Counted from the first letter of the stretch, positions 43,427-54,840 are shown. The stretch is DNA of 64,000 nucleotides from Pogostemon cablin (GCA_023678885.1 CM042998.1:3723820-3787819), one strand, 5' to 3'. Notes: generated by a model from the letters alone, not told the origin. Made by a program: numbers and translations.

Positions 43427-45590
43427 ATGGGTGTTGGTTTATCAATCCTCATAGGAATAAAGTCCATAACTTTATTCTTCTTCTTCATGTTTCTTCGAGT
43501 TCTTAAATTCAGTGTGTTATCAGCCCCATTCTTGTATGCATCCCTAATATCATTCTTGGTTTCAATTGCTTCTCACCCTTCCATCAATCTCCCCATTCTT
43601 TTGGGAAAAGATTCAGATGGGAGTTTTCCAATCTGGTCAAAGCTAATGTTCAGTCCATACTTGTATTTTGTGAGAGTTTTTTCATTTATCAGAAGGTTTA
43701 CTAGTGGGGAAACTCCATATAATGAGGTTTATGAAGGGTTGTATGTAGGAGGGTGGCCTTATTCTCCTGATAAGATGCCACCTGGCAACCCTGCAATCAT
43801 TGATTGCACCTGTGAACTTCCAAGGAAGAAGGAGCTCTCTGGGAGTGCCTATTTGTGTATTCCCACGTGGGATACACGTGCCCCTGACCCAAGCCAGATT
43901 GAGACTGCTGTTAACTGGGCTTGTAGGAAGAGAGCTCAGAAAACTCCCATTTTTATTCATTGTGCATATGGTATGGTGTTGCCTCTGGATTTCCATTTCT
44001 AATGCCTGCTATTGATAGTGATGTTTCATATGTGAGCAATTATATGGATGTCTTAATGATTAGTTTTGTGTGGCAATCACTATCACTATTGATGGATTGA
44101 ATCTAGGCATTCTTGTGTTTATCTTGGGAATTGTTTGTTGAAGTGTGATAAGTTAGTTTTTTTCAGTATTTTAGATGTTTCAATGGATGGATCACTAGCT
44201 AGAGAAGCACAAACACCATGTTAATGTACTTGAAAGGATTGGTGGATGGTTAACATATTGGGGTGAAATGTGGGGGGTTGAAGCATTGTGAATTTGAGCT
44301 TTCTGTTTAGTTAAGTATGATGACATGGTTTCTTCAACTTATCATTTCATATAAAGCCTTGAGTTCCCTTGTTTTTTTCTTGTCCAAGAATCTTAACCTT
44401 ATGCTTCAAAATTAACCTTGCTGCCAATAGTTATTGATATGCGTTGGTCTTATTATGTTGTTTAAGTAATCCAAGAGGCTAATGTAAGTTTCATTTCCAG
44501 GAATTTTGCATTTTCAGTCTGGAAGTGCTTTCTGAAGTTTAATTTTGAATATATTTCAGAGCTTACATAATTATCTAGTTATATTTCAAACCTCACATCC
44601 CGTTTTAGAGCAAACTACTTAATCTAGAGTAGAAAGCAAGTAAAATTAAACTCTCTTTCTCAATTTGACATGTTAAATTTGAAATGTGGTACATTTACCA
44701 ATTCTTTTATTTATTTATGTATGAGCATTTATTATTATAAAACATGTTTCCATTTTCTTTTTAGTTTTTTGTTCCACTGCATATTAGATAAGCATGGCAG
44801 AAACCACTACTTAGTAGTCACCTGATTTGGCTGTGAATCCTTCTACATAAAGTCAGAAATCTTTATGTACCTGTCTGTGAACTAAGGAATTAGCTAGTTC
44901 AACTCCTTTTCCCTATTTATCTATGCCATCCCAATGATGGTCCACTTACACGAGTAGATATGCAAAAGTGTTTCTTTACTGAGGCATATATCATTCTCTT
45001 CTACTGAATATTGGCTGAGGTGATGTTCGGATAGCAAGTCAGGCAAAATAGGTTTCAGCCTTGTGTAAATGTTGTGGAAGTTCCCATTGTGTCTAAATTA
45101 ACATTGTTCTAACTTGTGAGACAATTTTTTTATTTTTTCATGTGGATCAACTGATAATAGCAGCTGCAATGCCCATGCTAATTACTGTTCCTTATGGAAA
45201 CTCTATATATCATTGAAGATTATCTTCTAGATTACCACAATTGATTGCATGACTGTTTATTGCATGTTGCGAGCGAAAAAGCAATACTGTCGCCCTGTTA
45301 AATAACGTAGAGATATTACAGCATTTATTTTGCAAATTTCTGATTTGATACTTCTAATTTCAGGTCATGGACGAAGTGTGGCGGTGATGTGTGCGCTGTT
45401 GGTGGCTCTTGGCTTGGCAGAAGACTGGAAAAATGCAGGAAAGATGATCAAAGAAAAGCGGCCTTGCATTCGGTTGAATGCTCTTCATCGAAAAGCCTTG
45501 GAGGAATGGTCCAAGAACAGATTATCCCCACCAAAAAGAAAGGGAGAACTTAGTTCAAGTTCTGCTACATTATCTAGCTCATCTGAGTAA
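43427..45590 (+). CDS. Dual-specificity-type phosphatase with N-terminal membrane region, 256 aa
   Basis: Two exons, 43427-43970 and 45364-45590, with a 1,393-bp GT-AG intron; together exactly 257 codons including the stop. Residues ~8-48 are strongly hydrophobic (one or two membrane segments) and a basic/aromatic stretch follows (YFVRVFSFIRRF, ~80-91). The catalytic part starts ~97 (YNEVYEGLYVGGWP). The signature is HCAYGHGRS (178-186), a full HC-x5-R loop with nucleophile C179 and R185. A likely general acid Asp is in WDTRAPDP (149 or 154). The tail is Ser-rich. The intron cuts the loop after HCAY. Such enzymes remove phosphate from Tyr/Ser/Thr or from lipids; the substrate cannot be told. 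A membrane anchor suggests an endomembrane or organelle location. Confidence 0.88.
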
Positions 45591-46159
45591 CCATAAATAT
45601 AATCGTTACTCATAGCAGAAAATATAGAAAGAATATTTTTATTCTTAAATGTATGAAAAATTATGTACACTTAATTTCCAAAAACTAATATATTCTCTGT
45701 TTCTTGTTTTCCCTTAAGATTGTTAAGCTGCACTACTGGGATATCGCTACACATTATGCATTAGCATTTATAGTCTTCCCGAAAAGCTAATTATAGGTTC
45801 TTCTCTCCATCGGAACAATAGGGCCGTTATGCTCATTACTAAACTTGTTGAAGAGCGTGCCTTCTGATCATCACATGTTTTTCATATGTTATTAACGGCT
45901 AAGAACATACACAAGGTAAAAAAGCCAGAAGTAAAACCTTCATTTCCAGAAAAAAAGGAAAGTAACTTTTCATAAATTTATTACATTGGCAAATGAGTTA
46001 TACGAAGAAAGACTTTTTACATCATAAAAGCACAGAAGTGAGGCCAGAGATCCATCATCCATGTGCCTTGTTTCACCACCATGAGCTTGGTTTTCCTACT
46101 CTAGGTTTGATACATGTTCGTATAAAAGATATGTAATATCTAAACGATGTAGGTACGGC
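45591..46159. other. Spacer between convergent genes
   Basis: 3' regions of the phosphatase (plus) and the IscA gene (minus) meet here. No further gene. Confidence 0.4.
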
Positions 46160-47434
46160 TCAAGTTCCTGAACCACCAGCACGTTTAGCTGCTTCAGAGC
46201 TGCTCATCGTCATGAAGGATTCTCCACAGCCACACTGCCCCGTAGAATTTGGATTGATGAAAATGAACTCGGATCTGCTCAAGTGAACGATAGAAGACAT
46301 CATAATTTGACATAATACGGAAAGACTTGATGAACAAAATCAAGGTAAAGAGCCTGCAATATGTAGTAGTAGTTGTGTTATACCTCAATTTGTCATCTAC
46401 AAAATCCATCTTGGTACCTATAACATGCATTAGGGCTTTTGGATCAATTAAAATCTTCACTCCTTTGTCCTCAACCAACTCATCAAACTTTCCTTTCTCA
46501 TCTGTAAATGCGAAAAATTCAATGAATCAGAACAGACAATGAAAATGAGAGGAAAGATGTGATGTGAAGCAATGAAGTCTTGGCACAAGTAAATATTCTG
46601 TCCTTGATGCCAACTCAAGTCCATATCCATCAGTGAGGGCCAGGAAAATATAATCAATCATAACATTCTATCCATGTATAGTATTCATTCTCGTTTAAAA
46701 CGAATTAGGCATAATGCCGATCCTCCCTCTCCAATTTCTATCATCAACTAATGATTAAACGAGTCAGGCACAAGTTCATATGGGGACCCTCCCTCTCCAA
46801 TTTCTATCATCAACTATTGATTAAATGAATTAGGCACAAGTTCATACCCTTCCTCTACAATTTCTATCATCAACTAATAATTAAGAGACGTCTTAGAATC
46901 AAAAGTCCAAATAGATTGTCACAACATTCATTAAATCAAGTCCTGGAATCACACTTATATGACCAAAACTTCCTCAGCAGATTGTTGAACGATCATTGGG
47001 TATAGGGCAAGTTTCAAATAACATAGTTGCACAAGAGAATTCGAGGTCTAAATTAATATAATATCTGTTTTAGCAAATAATCAAATAATAAAATATGAAT
47101 CAAATCATCAATACCCAACTTCAAACAAATTTCGCTCAAATTCTCACCTGATAACAAATACCTAAACAATAACGCTGCAATTCCAAACCTTAAAAAAAAA
47201 ATGCAAATTCCAGAAACTAGGGCACATTGAAAAATTAACCAGAAGCAGAGAGATTGAGAGAAATAAATTGATCCGCAAAGAGAGGAGGGTACCGGCATAA
47301 TTGAGGGTGTAGGATAAGCCGTTGCATCCACGAGATTTGACGCCGAGCTTGAGGAACGAGCGCTGACGCTGTTGGAGAAGTTGGCGTATTCTGCCGGCGG
47401 CGGTTTCCGACAAGGAGAGCACTTGCTTCCGCAT
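46160..47434 (-). CDS. IscA-like iron-sulfur assembly protein, mitochondrial type, 124 aa
   Basis: Three exons on the minus strand: 47434-47293, 46501-46384, 46274-46160 (142+118+115 nt = 125 codons). The protein reads MRKQVLSLSETAAGRIRQLL... and has the IscA/HesB signature: C37 in SRGCNGLSYTLNYA, FVDDKLRSEFIF (81-92) and the C-terminal CGCG (C101, C103). These three cysteines bind iron or a cluster for transfer to target proteins. It closely resembles the Arabidopsis mitochondrial IscA-like protein At2g16710. An in-frame ATG 75 bases upstream (47509) would add 25 residues. I chose 47434 because related proteins start at this MRKQ, but the longer form could serve as a presequence. Intron 1 is 791 bp with tandem repeats. 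Confidence 0.92.
46708..46885. repeat. ~57-bp tandem repeats in IscA intron 1
   Basis: CCTCCCTCTCCAATTTCTAT followed by CATCAACTA(A/T)TGATTAAA and GGCACAAGTTCATA occurs nearly three times (from ~46718, ~46788, ~46850). It is intronic and does not touch splice sites. Confidence 0.75.
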
Positions 47435-47840
47435 GTTGAATCCGATCAAGAAAAGTATTTCCGCCACTTGAACGAGGTTGGGTTGGAGATGGGGATTGGG
47501 CCTTTGCACTTGGACTAAATAATTGGGCTCACCATCCTAATTATTGCCAATTTCTTTGCTATACTCATTTCTTCCTATTTTACCTTATTCTTCGGGTTAT
47601 TACTTTCTATTTCTGAAAAAAAAATTATATTACTTTCTTGACAAAATACTATTATTTTATTTTTATTTATGATTTACTATTTCTGTGTAATTTCTATTTT
47701 ATATTTGTGATTCATATTATATTATATTTGGAGCAGTATTAATTAAAACCTTACGCATTGAGATTATTTTGCACATGCTAACTTATTATAGGACGAAGGA
47801 AGGAGTATTATTTAAAATAAAGTATTATTGCATAATATTA

Positions 47841-48063
47841 GGAGACGCTTGGTTAGAGGTAGTAGAAGTGGGTAATGAGAATGAAAAAGTATTGATTCTC
47901 ATTCCTTATTCTTGGTTAGAGGTAATGGGAATCCAAATCACTCGATCATTTTCATTGATTCAATGTATATCCTACATTTCAATAACTTTCATTTTCATTA
48001 CCATTGTCCTCATCAATAATTTTCATTACCATTATCATTCCAAAATTTGAACCAAGCAGCTCC
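47841..48063. mobile_element. Tourist-like (PIF/Harbinger) MITE
   Basis: 223 bp, GGAGACGCTTGGTTAGAGG at the left and, inverted, GGAGCTGCTTGGTTCAAAT at the right. Flanked by TTA on both sides (47838-47840, 48064-48066), the Harbinger target duplication. An ORF of 93 codons (47769-48050) across it is an artefact. Confidence 0.8.
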
Positions 48064-48320
48064 TTATCCGCGTACAGGAGACCAAGTTTTACTTCAATAG
48101 TTTGGTTAGAGATTGTTGAGTGGTTTCTGGATATTTCTAGGCATGAAATTTCCGGAATGATGTAAAAGATTTTCGAGATAATTCAATAAATAAATATTTC
48201 TGCTTTATTAATTCATGACTTGGAAACAAGACGTATATGTATCACTCCTCTTCTCTCACACACACTCTAGGTGTTTCTGTGTTATTTTGTGCTGATGATG
48301 ATCTAATCATTGCCTCCTAT

Positions 48321-48327
48321 TATAAAT
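48321..48327 (+). promoter_or_regulatory. TATA box of the ferredoxin gene
   Basis: TATAAAT, followed ~25-35 bp later by a CT-rich leader (CTTCTCTCTCTCTAG). Good position for a TATA-driven, probably tissue-regulated promoter. Confidence 0.6.
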
Positions 48328-48402
48328 CTCACCATCATCATCACCCCCCAACATCTCTTCTCTCTCTCTAGAACCTGCTGATATCCTTCTTACATCCTCA
48401 AG

Positions 48403-48706
48403 GTCTGTCTGATGTTATCATTTCTATGATATTCTTACCTGTGGTTTAATTGAATAGTTCTAATTCTCATTTAATTTAGGACTTTTTTATGAGCTAATTT
48501 TTTTTTGTTTCCTTTGTTAATTATGTTGATTTAATTGAGGTTTTTTTTTGGGTTGGGGGTTGTTGCTTTTACTTTTTTTGAGCTCAAATTTAAATTTAGT
48601 TGGTAAAATTTATTACATTATTTATTGATTCTGAATAATTGTCCACTTGATGAATATTTAAAATTTTAATTTATTCGTCTTGCCTAATTTAATGTTTCCA
48701 TTTTAG
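48403..48706 (+). other. 5'-leader intron of the ferredoxin gene
   Basis: Donor CTCAAG|GTCTGTCTGATG and acceptor TTCCATTTTAG|GTGTAC; 304 bp, T-rich, ending 11 bases before the ATG. Leader introns often raise expression in plants. Inferred from splice consensus only. Confidence 0.6.
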
Positions 48707-48717
48707 GTGTACAATTA

Positions 48718-49173
48718 ATGTCGACTATTAGCATCCCTTCGGCTTGCTCTCTTAAACCAACATCGTTAGTGAAATCAGATTTTGTTTTAATCACTAAATC
48801 CTTCACTCTAAGATCCGTGAGGGGCGTTTCTAGTGCTCTCGATCTTATGTGTCGTTCATCTTTCCGAGCAACGGCCACGGCCGTATATAAGATGAAATTG
48901 ATTACTCCGGAAGGCAAGGAGCAAGAAATCGATGCCCCCAATGACCAATACATACTTGATTCCGCGGAAAATGCAGGCCTAGACCTGCCCTATTTGTGTA
49001 GAGCCGGCACATGTGGAACATGTGCCGGTTATTTAGCCTCCGGGATTGTCGACCAATCGGATGGATCGCTTCTTAGTGCAGAACAGATTGAGAAGGGCTA
49101 CATTCTCACTTGTGTTTCATATCCAAAATCAGATTGTGTTGTTTTCACTCACAAGGAAGAAGAAGTTATTTGA
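48718..49173 (+). CDS. Plant-type 2Fe-2S ferredoxin, chloroplast-targeted, 151 aa
   Basis: Single coding exon of 151 codons. Residues 1 to ~53 form a Ser/Thr-rich plastid transit peptide (MSTISIPSACSLKP...). The mature part starts near AVYKMKLITPEG and is ~97 residues. Four cluster cysteines, C94, C99, C102 and C132, keep the plant spacing C-x4-C-x2-C-x29-C. The motif is PYLCRAGTCGTCAGYL. It carries electrons from photosystem I to ferredoxin-NADP reductase and other plastid enzymes, or the reverse in non-green plastids. Leu before C94 and Tyr after the third Cys differ from the usual Ser and Lys, so it may be a minor or heterotrophic isoform. No sign of damage. Confidence 0.93.
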   Translation: MSTISIPSACSLKPTSLVKSDFVLITKSFTLRSVRGVSSALDLMCRSSFRATATAVYKMKLITPEGKEQEIDAPNDQYILDSAENAGLDLPYLCRAGTCGTCAGYLASGIVDQSDGSLLSAEQIEKGYILTCVSYPKSDCVVFTHKEEEVI

Positions 49174-49679
49174 CATGCCTAAAAGTTGTTTAAGTAATGT
49201 GTTTGGTTGCTTCTTGTTAATTCGAATATTTGTGGAGTTTGTTGCTACTATTTTCATGTACATTTTAGTGTAGCCACTCACCTTTAACTTTTTGGCCATG
49301 TATGGAAAAATTATATATGTTATTTAAGCCTTTTAAGTTTTAATTAATTGAAATAATCATGTTAAAAAAAAAAGGTGCATGTATCTTAAAATTCTCATGA
49401 TAAAAGTTGATAGACTATATTGGAATTAGATTATACTATCTTAAAATTCATAAAAAAAAACTTAAGAGTATATTAAGACATGATACTTTTATATAAACAC
49501 ATAAGGTAATACTTCATCTATGGATAAAATGGAATAAGGTTTGCAACTTGAATTGGAAGACTTGGTGACTTAGATGTTTTGTAGAAAGCTTTGTCAGGGA
49601 AATGGGGATGACAATTCATAAATGGTCTAGAAAAATGATTTTTTTTTTATTGCATTCATTAATTTGATTGACAGATTAC
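49174..49679. other. Ferredoxin 3' region and spacer
   Basis: The first ~150 bp probably hold the 3' UTR; then AT-rich spacer with no gene. Confidence 0.4.
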
Positions 49680-50170
49680 AAGTAAAACAAGAGTTGAGAA
49701 TTCATGGAGATGAAAATTTTCTTCTGATGGAAAATGTTCAACCACCAAGGCATACATGCTTCTCCTTAAATCTAACAAGAGATGCATAGAAGGATATGAT
49801 CTATAAATTAATTTGGAAGAATTTTGTCCACTAAAAGCCATTGTCCATGCTTGGAGATTTTTATTGGGTCTCCTATCCACCAAATAAAACTTGCAAAAAG
49901 TGGTACTCTTGGACCTAGCTAGTGATGATATACGGCATGCTCTTTGAGGTACTTGTGAATAATAAACTGAAAAGCATTTATTCTTTGAATGTCTTATAAC
50001 ATATACATGAATGAATTGGTTTTCATGGCTTGGTAAGACTTTTCTATACTCATGTACATTCACTAATTTGTCCATCTTTAGCAAAATTTCAATGGGAAGA
50101 AGAGTAAATGATGCAGTTTGTATTTGGCTTGGAATACTACGTATGATTAAGAAGTGGAGAATTGAAGTGA
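49680..50170 (+). pseudogene. Remnant of a LINE-type ORF2 (zf-RVT region)
   Basis: Plus-strand translation, with stops and shifts, gives GKCSTTKAYMLLLKS, then KAIVHAWRFLLGLLSTK, then TEKHLFFEC and MNWFSWLG. The order matches the zinc-binding domain after LINE reverse transcriptase: W...GKxS...AY, AWR, E(T)xxHLFxxC and WxxWLG. It is too broken to be functional. The 189-codon ORF on the opposite strand (49659-50228) is its shadow. Confidence 0.6.
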
Positions 50171-51351
50171 TAAATTTCTTAACGAACTCAAATTGAGGTT
50201 GTGGAGTTAGTTTGTTGACCGTAAACATAATTGTCCTAGATTCTCATTTAAGGAATAATTTTTCAATCCTAAAGGTGATGTTTGGTTTGGGGTTATGTGA
50301 GGTTTTAAAACCATGAATAGTGTGTTCTATGTTTGTTTTGGATTTTGAGTAGAGTATGTTTTAACTTTATGCCAAATCAATGTATTAATTTATTTAAAAA
50401 GTTAAATGAGAAATGAGAGATAAAGATAGAAAGTGTATTAATTGAGGAGATAGAATTTTGTAGGTATATATAGGGGTGATTTTTAAAATTTGGATGTGAA
50501 TTTTGAAAACCAAAATCTGAATTTGAAAATCGTAAATGAACATAGGTGTTTGATGCTTACTTTTCTTTACCTTGTATTTTTACTTTTGATTGTATCATTT
50601 TTTTTATATTTAATCTTATTCCTAGTTCTGTTAAATATATATTTTTTATCGATAAAAAAAAAAGAAAAAAGAAAACTTCATTCGTCTCGCATTAAATTAA
50701 AATATATTATGTTTGTTTTTTGCATGTTGATTAAGGGATATGATATTTTAATAAATATTGGATAAATTTTTATTGTATTTTACCATTTTATCATCAATTT
50801 TAAATTGAATTGGTGTCTAATTGTATAATATTGTAGAACTTTTAAAATATTAGTATGTGTGATTGCCAAAAGGTTATACTTTAGAGTTAAACAAATAAAA
50901 TCACAAAATGTATACATCTTTATACACAAAATAAAATAAAATAGAATATTCTAATTTTTTTATTTTGTGATTTGAAAGCTAACTGAAGATGGTATTAAGA
51001 TGTTAATTATTGTGAACTTATAAACTTGTATTTTTATTAATTTATTTTTTTAACATCCTCAACAATATTATCCTTCAATATTATTATTCTTTTAAATGAA
51101 AATATTATTTTTCAAATTTTAATGTGTCGTGATTTTTTATATTCTTATTAAGATGAATAATACTTTTCATTTAAAAGAGTAACGATTAATCTTTCTGATG
51201 AGTAAATTTTTAGGAGTATAAAATAAAGAAAATTTTTGTAAAATCAGGATCATTGGTAAAACAGTGTAGAAAAAACTCTTTTTGTAGAATATGTTTTACA
51301 CATAAATAAATTTTTTTTAAATATATATTGTAAAATTATGAGTAATTATTA
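50171..51351. other. AT-rich spacer with a possible MITE end
   Basis: GGTGATGTTTGGTTTGGGGT at 50275 resembles, in reverse, a phrase near 2400. No matching right end was found. The remainder is AT-rich with many homopolymers; no gene. Confidence 0.35.
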
Positions 51352-51570
51352 CTCTCTTCGTCTGCTTTCAAGGGTATCATTTTTTCATTTTGGGCGTCCG
51401 CCTTCAAGAATCACATTTCCTTTTTTATACATATGAGACCACACACACCCACTAATATAACTAAAAATGAAAACCATACTTCCACTAATACAACTACTCA
51501 CTACACATTAAATAATAATACTCATTAATCCACATGCAAAAAGCAAATGGCACCCTTAAAGACGGGGGAG
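51352..51570. mobile_element. Stowaway MITE
   Basis: CTCTCTTCGTCTGCTTTCAA to the inverse CTTAAAGACGGGGGAG, TA flanks (51350-51351 and 51571-51572). Shortened interior with CACTAATACAACTACTCACT. Confidence 0.8.
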
Positions 51571-52567
51571 TATTATATAATAATAAGTATAAAAGCTAGG
51601 CTAGTGTAAACGGTGCAAATAAATTTTTTTTGCTGGATACATTATACAATTCATTGTAACCGACATTTGTGTTGTTAGAGAGCACATCATTTTCCCCACA
51701 AACAATTCATGTTGATAAATCTTGTCCAAAACTTTCAATTACGAGCTGTCATGTGCAACCTAATTATTAAATTATTATTGGTGTTTTATTACAAAATAAT
51801 AATGACATATGAACCACAAAAATTTTATAGTAAATAAGATAATATTTGAATAAAAAGTTATACTCGAATTAATGAAAAGTGAGAGTGGTATATTGCATTA
51901 TTTCATAAACAATTCATATTATAAATAAAGAATGATAAACTTTTAATGAAAAGTGATAATATATTTAATAAAAATTGATAATTACTAAAAAAATGTAAAA
52001 TAGTCTTACATAACACGACCTTATGTGTTGCCCTAAATAATAATAGTACTAAGATAAAGAAAATTAATAATTTTAGATTTTTTTTAAACCTTTAATTTTA
52101 AATTTAAGGTGTATTTCAATTAAAGTCTATCTAATACTAATATTTTAGACATAAATATGGATTATCATTTAATTTTTGCATTTTATCACTATTAAATAAA
52201 TATAAAATATAATAATTATTTATTAAATTTACGATTGAATTTAGACTTTGGAGATATCATTTACTTTATTCATTATATTCTCTGAAATAATACTTTGAAC
52301 ATTTTATTTTTGTTTATTTCTTATTTTTTAAAAATTTATTTTACTTTATGAAATATATATTTTCTAATATACACTAATAAATAAATATTTAGAGCATTAT
52401 ATATATTTTTAAATTATTATTTGGTAGTATATTATAAATAATTTTAATTTATTAATTATGATTACATTAATTAGTAGAGTAAAATTAATTAATTCAGGAC
52501 ATATAAAGTATAAACTATAAATAATAAGATAAATATATTATATATAATTTTAATACATAATTTAAAT
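51571..52567. other. AT-rich spacer
   Basis: About 1 kb, strongly AT-rich; no gene or clear transposon end. Confidence 0.35.
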
Positions 52568-52780
52568 TTGGTTTTTCGGTACGGTTCGGTTCGGTCCGGT
52601 TATATCCAATATTCGGTACGGGAAAGTGGAAAATATCCAAGTCCGTACCAAACGAAAAATCAGTTCGGTTCGATTCGAAAAAAGTCAAAAAGTCAACTAT
52701 TTTTTCGGTTTGGGATTAATTCGCTATGGTTACGGTACGGTTTCGATTAAATCCAATATCCGTGCACACCCTACCGTAAT
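52568..52780. repeat. CGGTTCGGTT-type low-complexity repeat
   Basis: ACGGTTCGGTTCGGTCCGG and related phrases recur over ~200 bp, with the inverse TTCGGTTCGATTCGAAAA nearby. Such tracts are common dispersed plant repeats. The 60-codon ORF here is low complexity. Confidence 0.4.
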
Positions 52781-53681
52781 TGTCACACTGCTATGAACTC
52801 TTCATGTTTTGCAAAAGGAATAAAAAGAGATCCGATTATACAAAAAAAATAATAAAATAATAATAATAATAAGCTTATTTTTATTTGCACACCTTCACTT
52901 ATTGAATACACACCTCATTAATATAAAAATAAAATTAATAAGGATATACTTTTTCGATTGAAAATATCAACTAAAATATGAATAATATAAATGTTTGATT
53001 GAAAAAATTAATTTTTTTCAGAAAATAAAGGTACACGTTCTTATACTAAATGGTATACCATTTAATACAAAAAAATATAATCTTCAAAAAATGCGAAATT
53101 TTAGGGCACGGTATTCCCGAGGGCACGCAAGTTTTAGCTTAAGTTATATACATACCTCCTTCTATTATAAACACCATATTATTATATAATTAAAATAATA
53201 AAAATTAAAAAAATAAATAAAAAATTATACTCTAAAAAACTACATATTAACCCTAAGTGCACCGAAGTACCCAATGCACTACAAAGTAACCCATAATTTA
53301 TTTATCTTATAAAATTAAAATAGATACCATTAATTATTAAAATATAATAGCAAAAATCATCACTCTTTAATATGACTTAATTTTTTATTTAAAATATTAT
53401 ATTTATGTTACAAATTATTTATAAAATAATTTAATTGAATAGTTGTCACTTTTTATTTATCAGGTATGACTTTTTATTAAAATATTATCACTTTTTATTT
53501 GTCTTATAGTTATTTATAAAATAATTTGATTGTTCGCTTATCACTTTTTCCTTAATCAATTATTTTTTTTATTAAAATTATTATCATGTTTTATCCTTCC
53601 TACAAATATTTTATAAAATAGCTCAATTGAATAATTATCACTTGATCATTTATCAAATGTCACTTTTAATTAAAAATATTA
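52781..53681. other. AT-rich spacer with a MITE fragment
   Basis: 53000-53140 carries phrases of the GTGCGCCCGGG family (AAAGGTACACGTTCTTATAC, GGCACGGTATTCCCGAGGGC), a decayed copy. The remainder has repeated ATTATCACTTTTTATT(T/C) phrases. No gene. Confidence 0.4.
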
Positions 53682-53920
53682 CTCCCTCCGTACGGTTCTA
53701 AAGTATCCATTTACTTATTGTACGTATCCGGTTCTATGGTATCCATTTGCTTTTTACACTTGGATTAAGAAGTATTATTATTATATGTAAAGTGAGTAGT
53801 TGTATTAGAGGGAAGTAGTGAGCCATATTGCATATTTTTTTATTAAATAGGGGAAATGGATACATTTGAAGCGGAAGCCAGAAATAGTGAAATGAATACC
53901 TTTGAAGCGGACAGAGGGAG
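53682..53920. mobile_element. Stowaway MITE, divergent subfamily
   Basis: CTCCCTCCGTACGGTTCTAA to the inverse TTTGAAGCGGACAGAGGGAG; TA flanks. Its interior contains AGTGAGTAGTTGTATTAGAG. Its right end is included in a tandem duplication (see 53891-54158). Confidence 0.8.
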
Positions 53921-54158
53921 TACTTTTTATCTGTTCAATAAATTGTTCATGAAATACTTTAATTGAACAAATATAAATTTTTCTTAAGCAAGTGTCATTT
54001 TTTTATTGAAAATATTATCATTTTAATGAATACCTTTGAAGCGGACAGAGAGAGTACTTTTTATCTGTTCAATAAATTGTTCATGAAATACTTTAATTGA
54101 ACAAATATAAATTTTTCTTAAGCAAGTGTCATTTTTTTATTGAAAATATTATCATTTT
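53891..54158. repeat. 134-bp tandem duplication including a Stowaway end
   Basis: The unit starting AATGAATACCTTTGAAGCGG occurs at 53891 and 54025 with almost no differences (one G/A in AGAG(G/A)GAGTAC). It spans the last 30 bp of the MITE and ~104 bp of flank, so it arose after the MITE inserted. Confidence 0.9.
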
Positions 54159-54599
54159 TATTCGTTATACAAAATTACAAATTGTTCATGAAATAAACTT
54201 CAATTGGTGTTAAATGACCACCTCATCTAAAAGTTTAGGAATTTTTGCCTCAAGCCTTGCATGTGGATTTTTTTCATAAATGGGTGGCGGTGAGGTTCGA
54301 ACCCTGTACCTTTGTTAAAGGTGTGCTCTGATACCATGTTAAATGACCAACTTATCTAAAAACTTAAGTTGATAGAGAGTTGTATCGTTTCATACTTAAT
54401 CAAGTCACACTTTAACAATTGGTCATATAATACATTTTCTTGATTAGCTATTACTTTTTATTAAAAATATTATCACTTTTTATTCATTGACAAATTATTC
54501 ATTAATAATTTAATCTGATGATTTTTACTTTTTTTAAATAATTATCACATTTTATTAATATTTTATCATTTTTCCCTTGGATATAAATTTTTTTATTAA
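54159..54599. other. Spacer with a B-box-like fragment
   Basis: GAGGTTCGAACCCTGTACCT at 54292 fits a polymerase III B box and GTTAAATGACCA(C/A)CT(C/T)ATCTAAAA occurs twice (54211, 54339) as a direct repeat around it. This could be a SINE or another short retroelement with a target-like duplication, but no A box is evident. Confidence 0.35.
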
Positions 54600-54839
54600 A
54601 ATTTTTGTTTTCATTGGATAAATAGGACTATCACGTATCACGGATTCCTTCCGGAAGATTATAGCGGACACTCGTAGCAACTCTAAGGCACGAAGACTCT
54701 TATACATCACCTTTGCTACTTACGTCTACTATATTTGGATGGAAATGAATGCTCTATATTTTGGGACGAGGATGCTGTCGCCGAGACATATAGTGGATAA
54801 GTTTAAATTGCAGATTGCATCGTTATATTTAAATTCTTG
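54600..54839 (+). pseudogene. 3' end of a LINE ORF2 (C-terminal remnant)
   Basis: An open stretch translates as ITDSFRKIIADTRSNSKARR, then LLYITFATYVYYIWMEMNAL and SPRHIVDKFKLQIASL before a stop at ~54839. The pattern ...A...YxIWxExNA...IVxxxKxxIxxL is typical of the C-terminus after zf-RVT in plant LINEs. The upstream part is lost. It could be from the same family as 49680-50170. Confidence 0.55.
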
Positions 54840-54840
54840 A

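Noticed and set aside
47769..48050. 93-codon plus-strand ORF
   Set aside because: Overlaps a Tourist-like MITE almost exactly.
46160..49173. IscA-ferredoxin as a functional gene cluster
   Set aside because: Both concern iron-sulfur proteins, but they are on opposite strands, in different organelles and with separate promoters; plant genomes rarely group such genes, so chance is likelier.
49659..50228. 189-codon ORF on the minus strand
   Set aside because: Its opposite strand holds recognisable LINE zf-RVT motifs in order; the minus frame has no domain and is best explained as a shadow.
54290..54315. tRNA or SINE from GGTTCGAACCC
   Set aside because: Only a B box is visible with no A box or tRNA fold; kept only as a weak note in the spacer entry.
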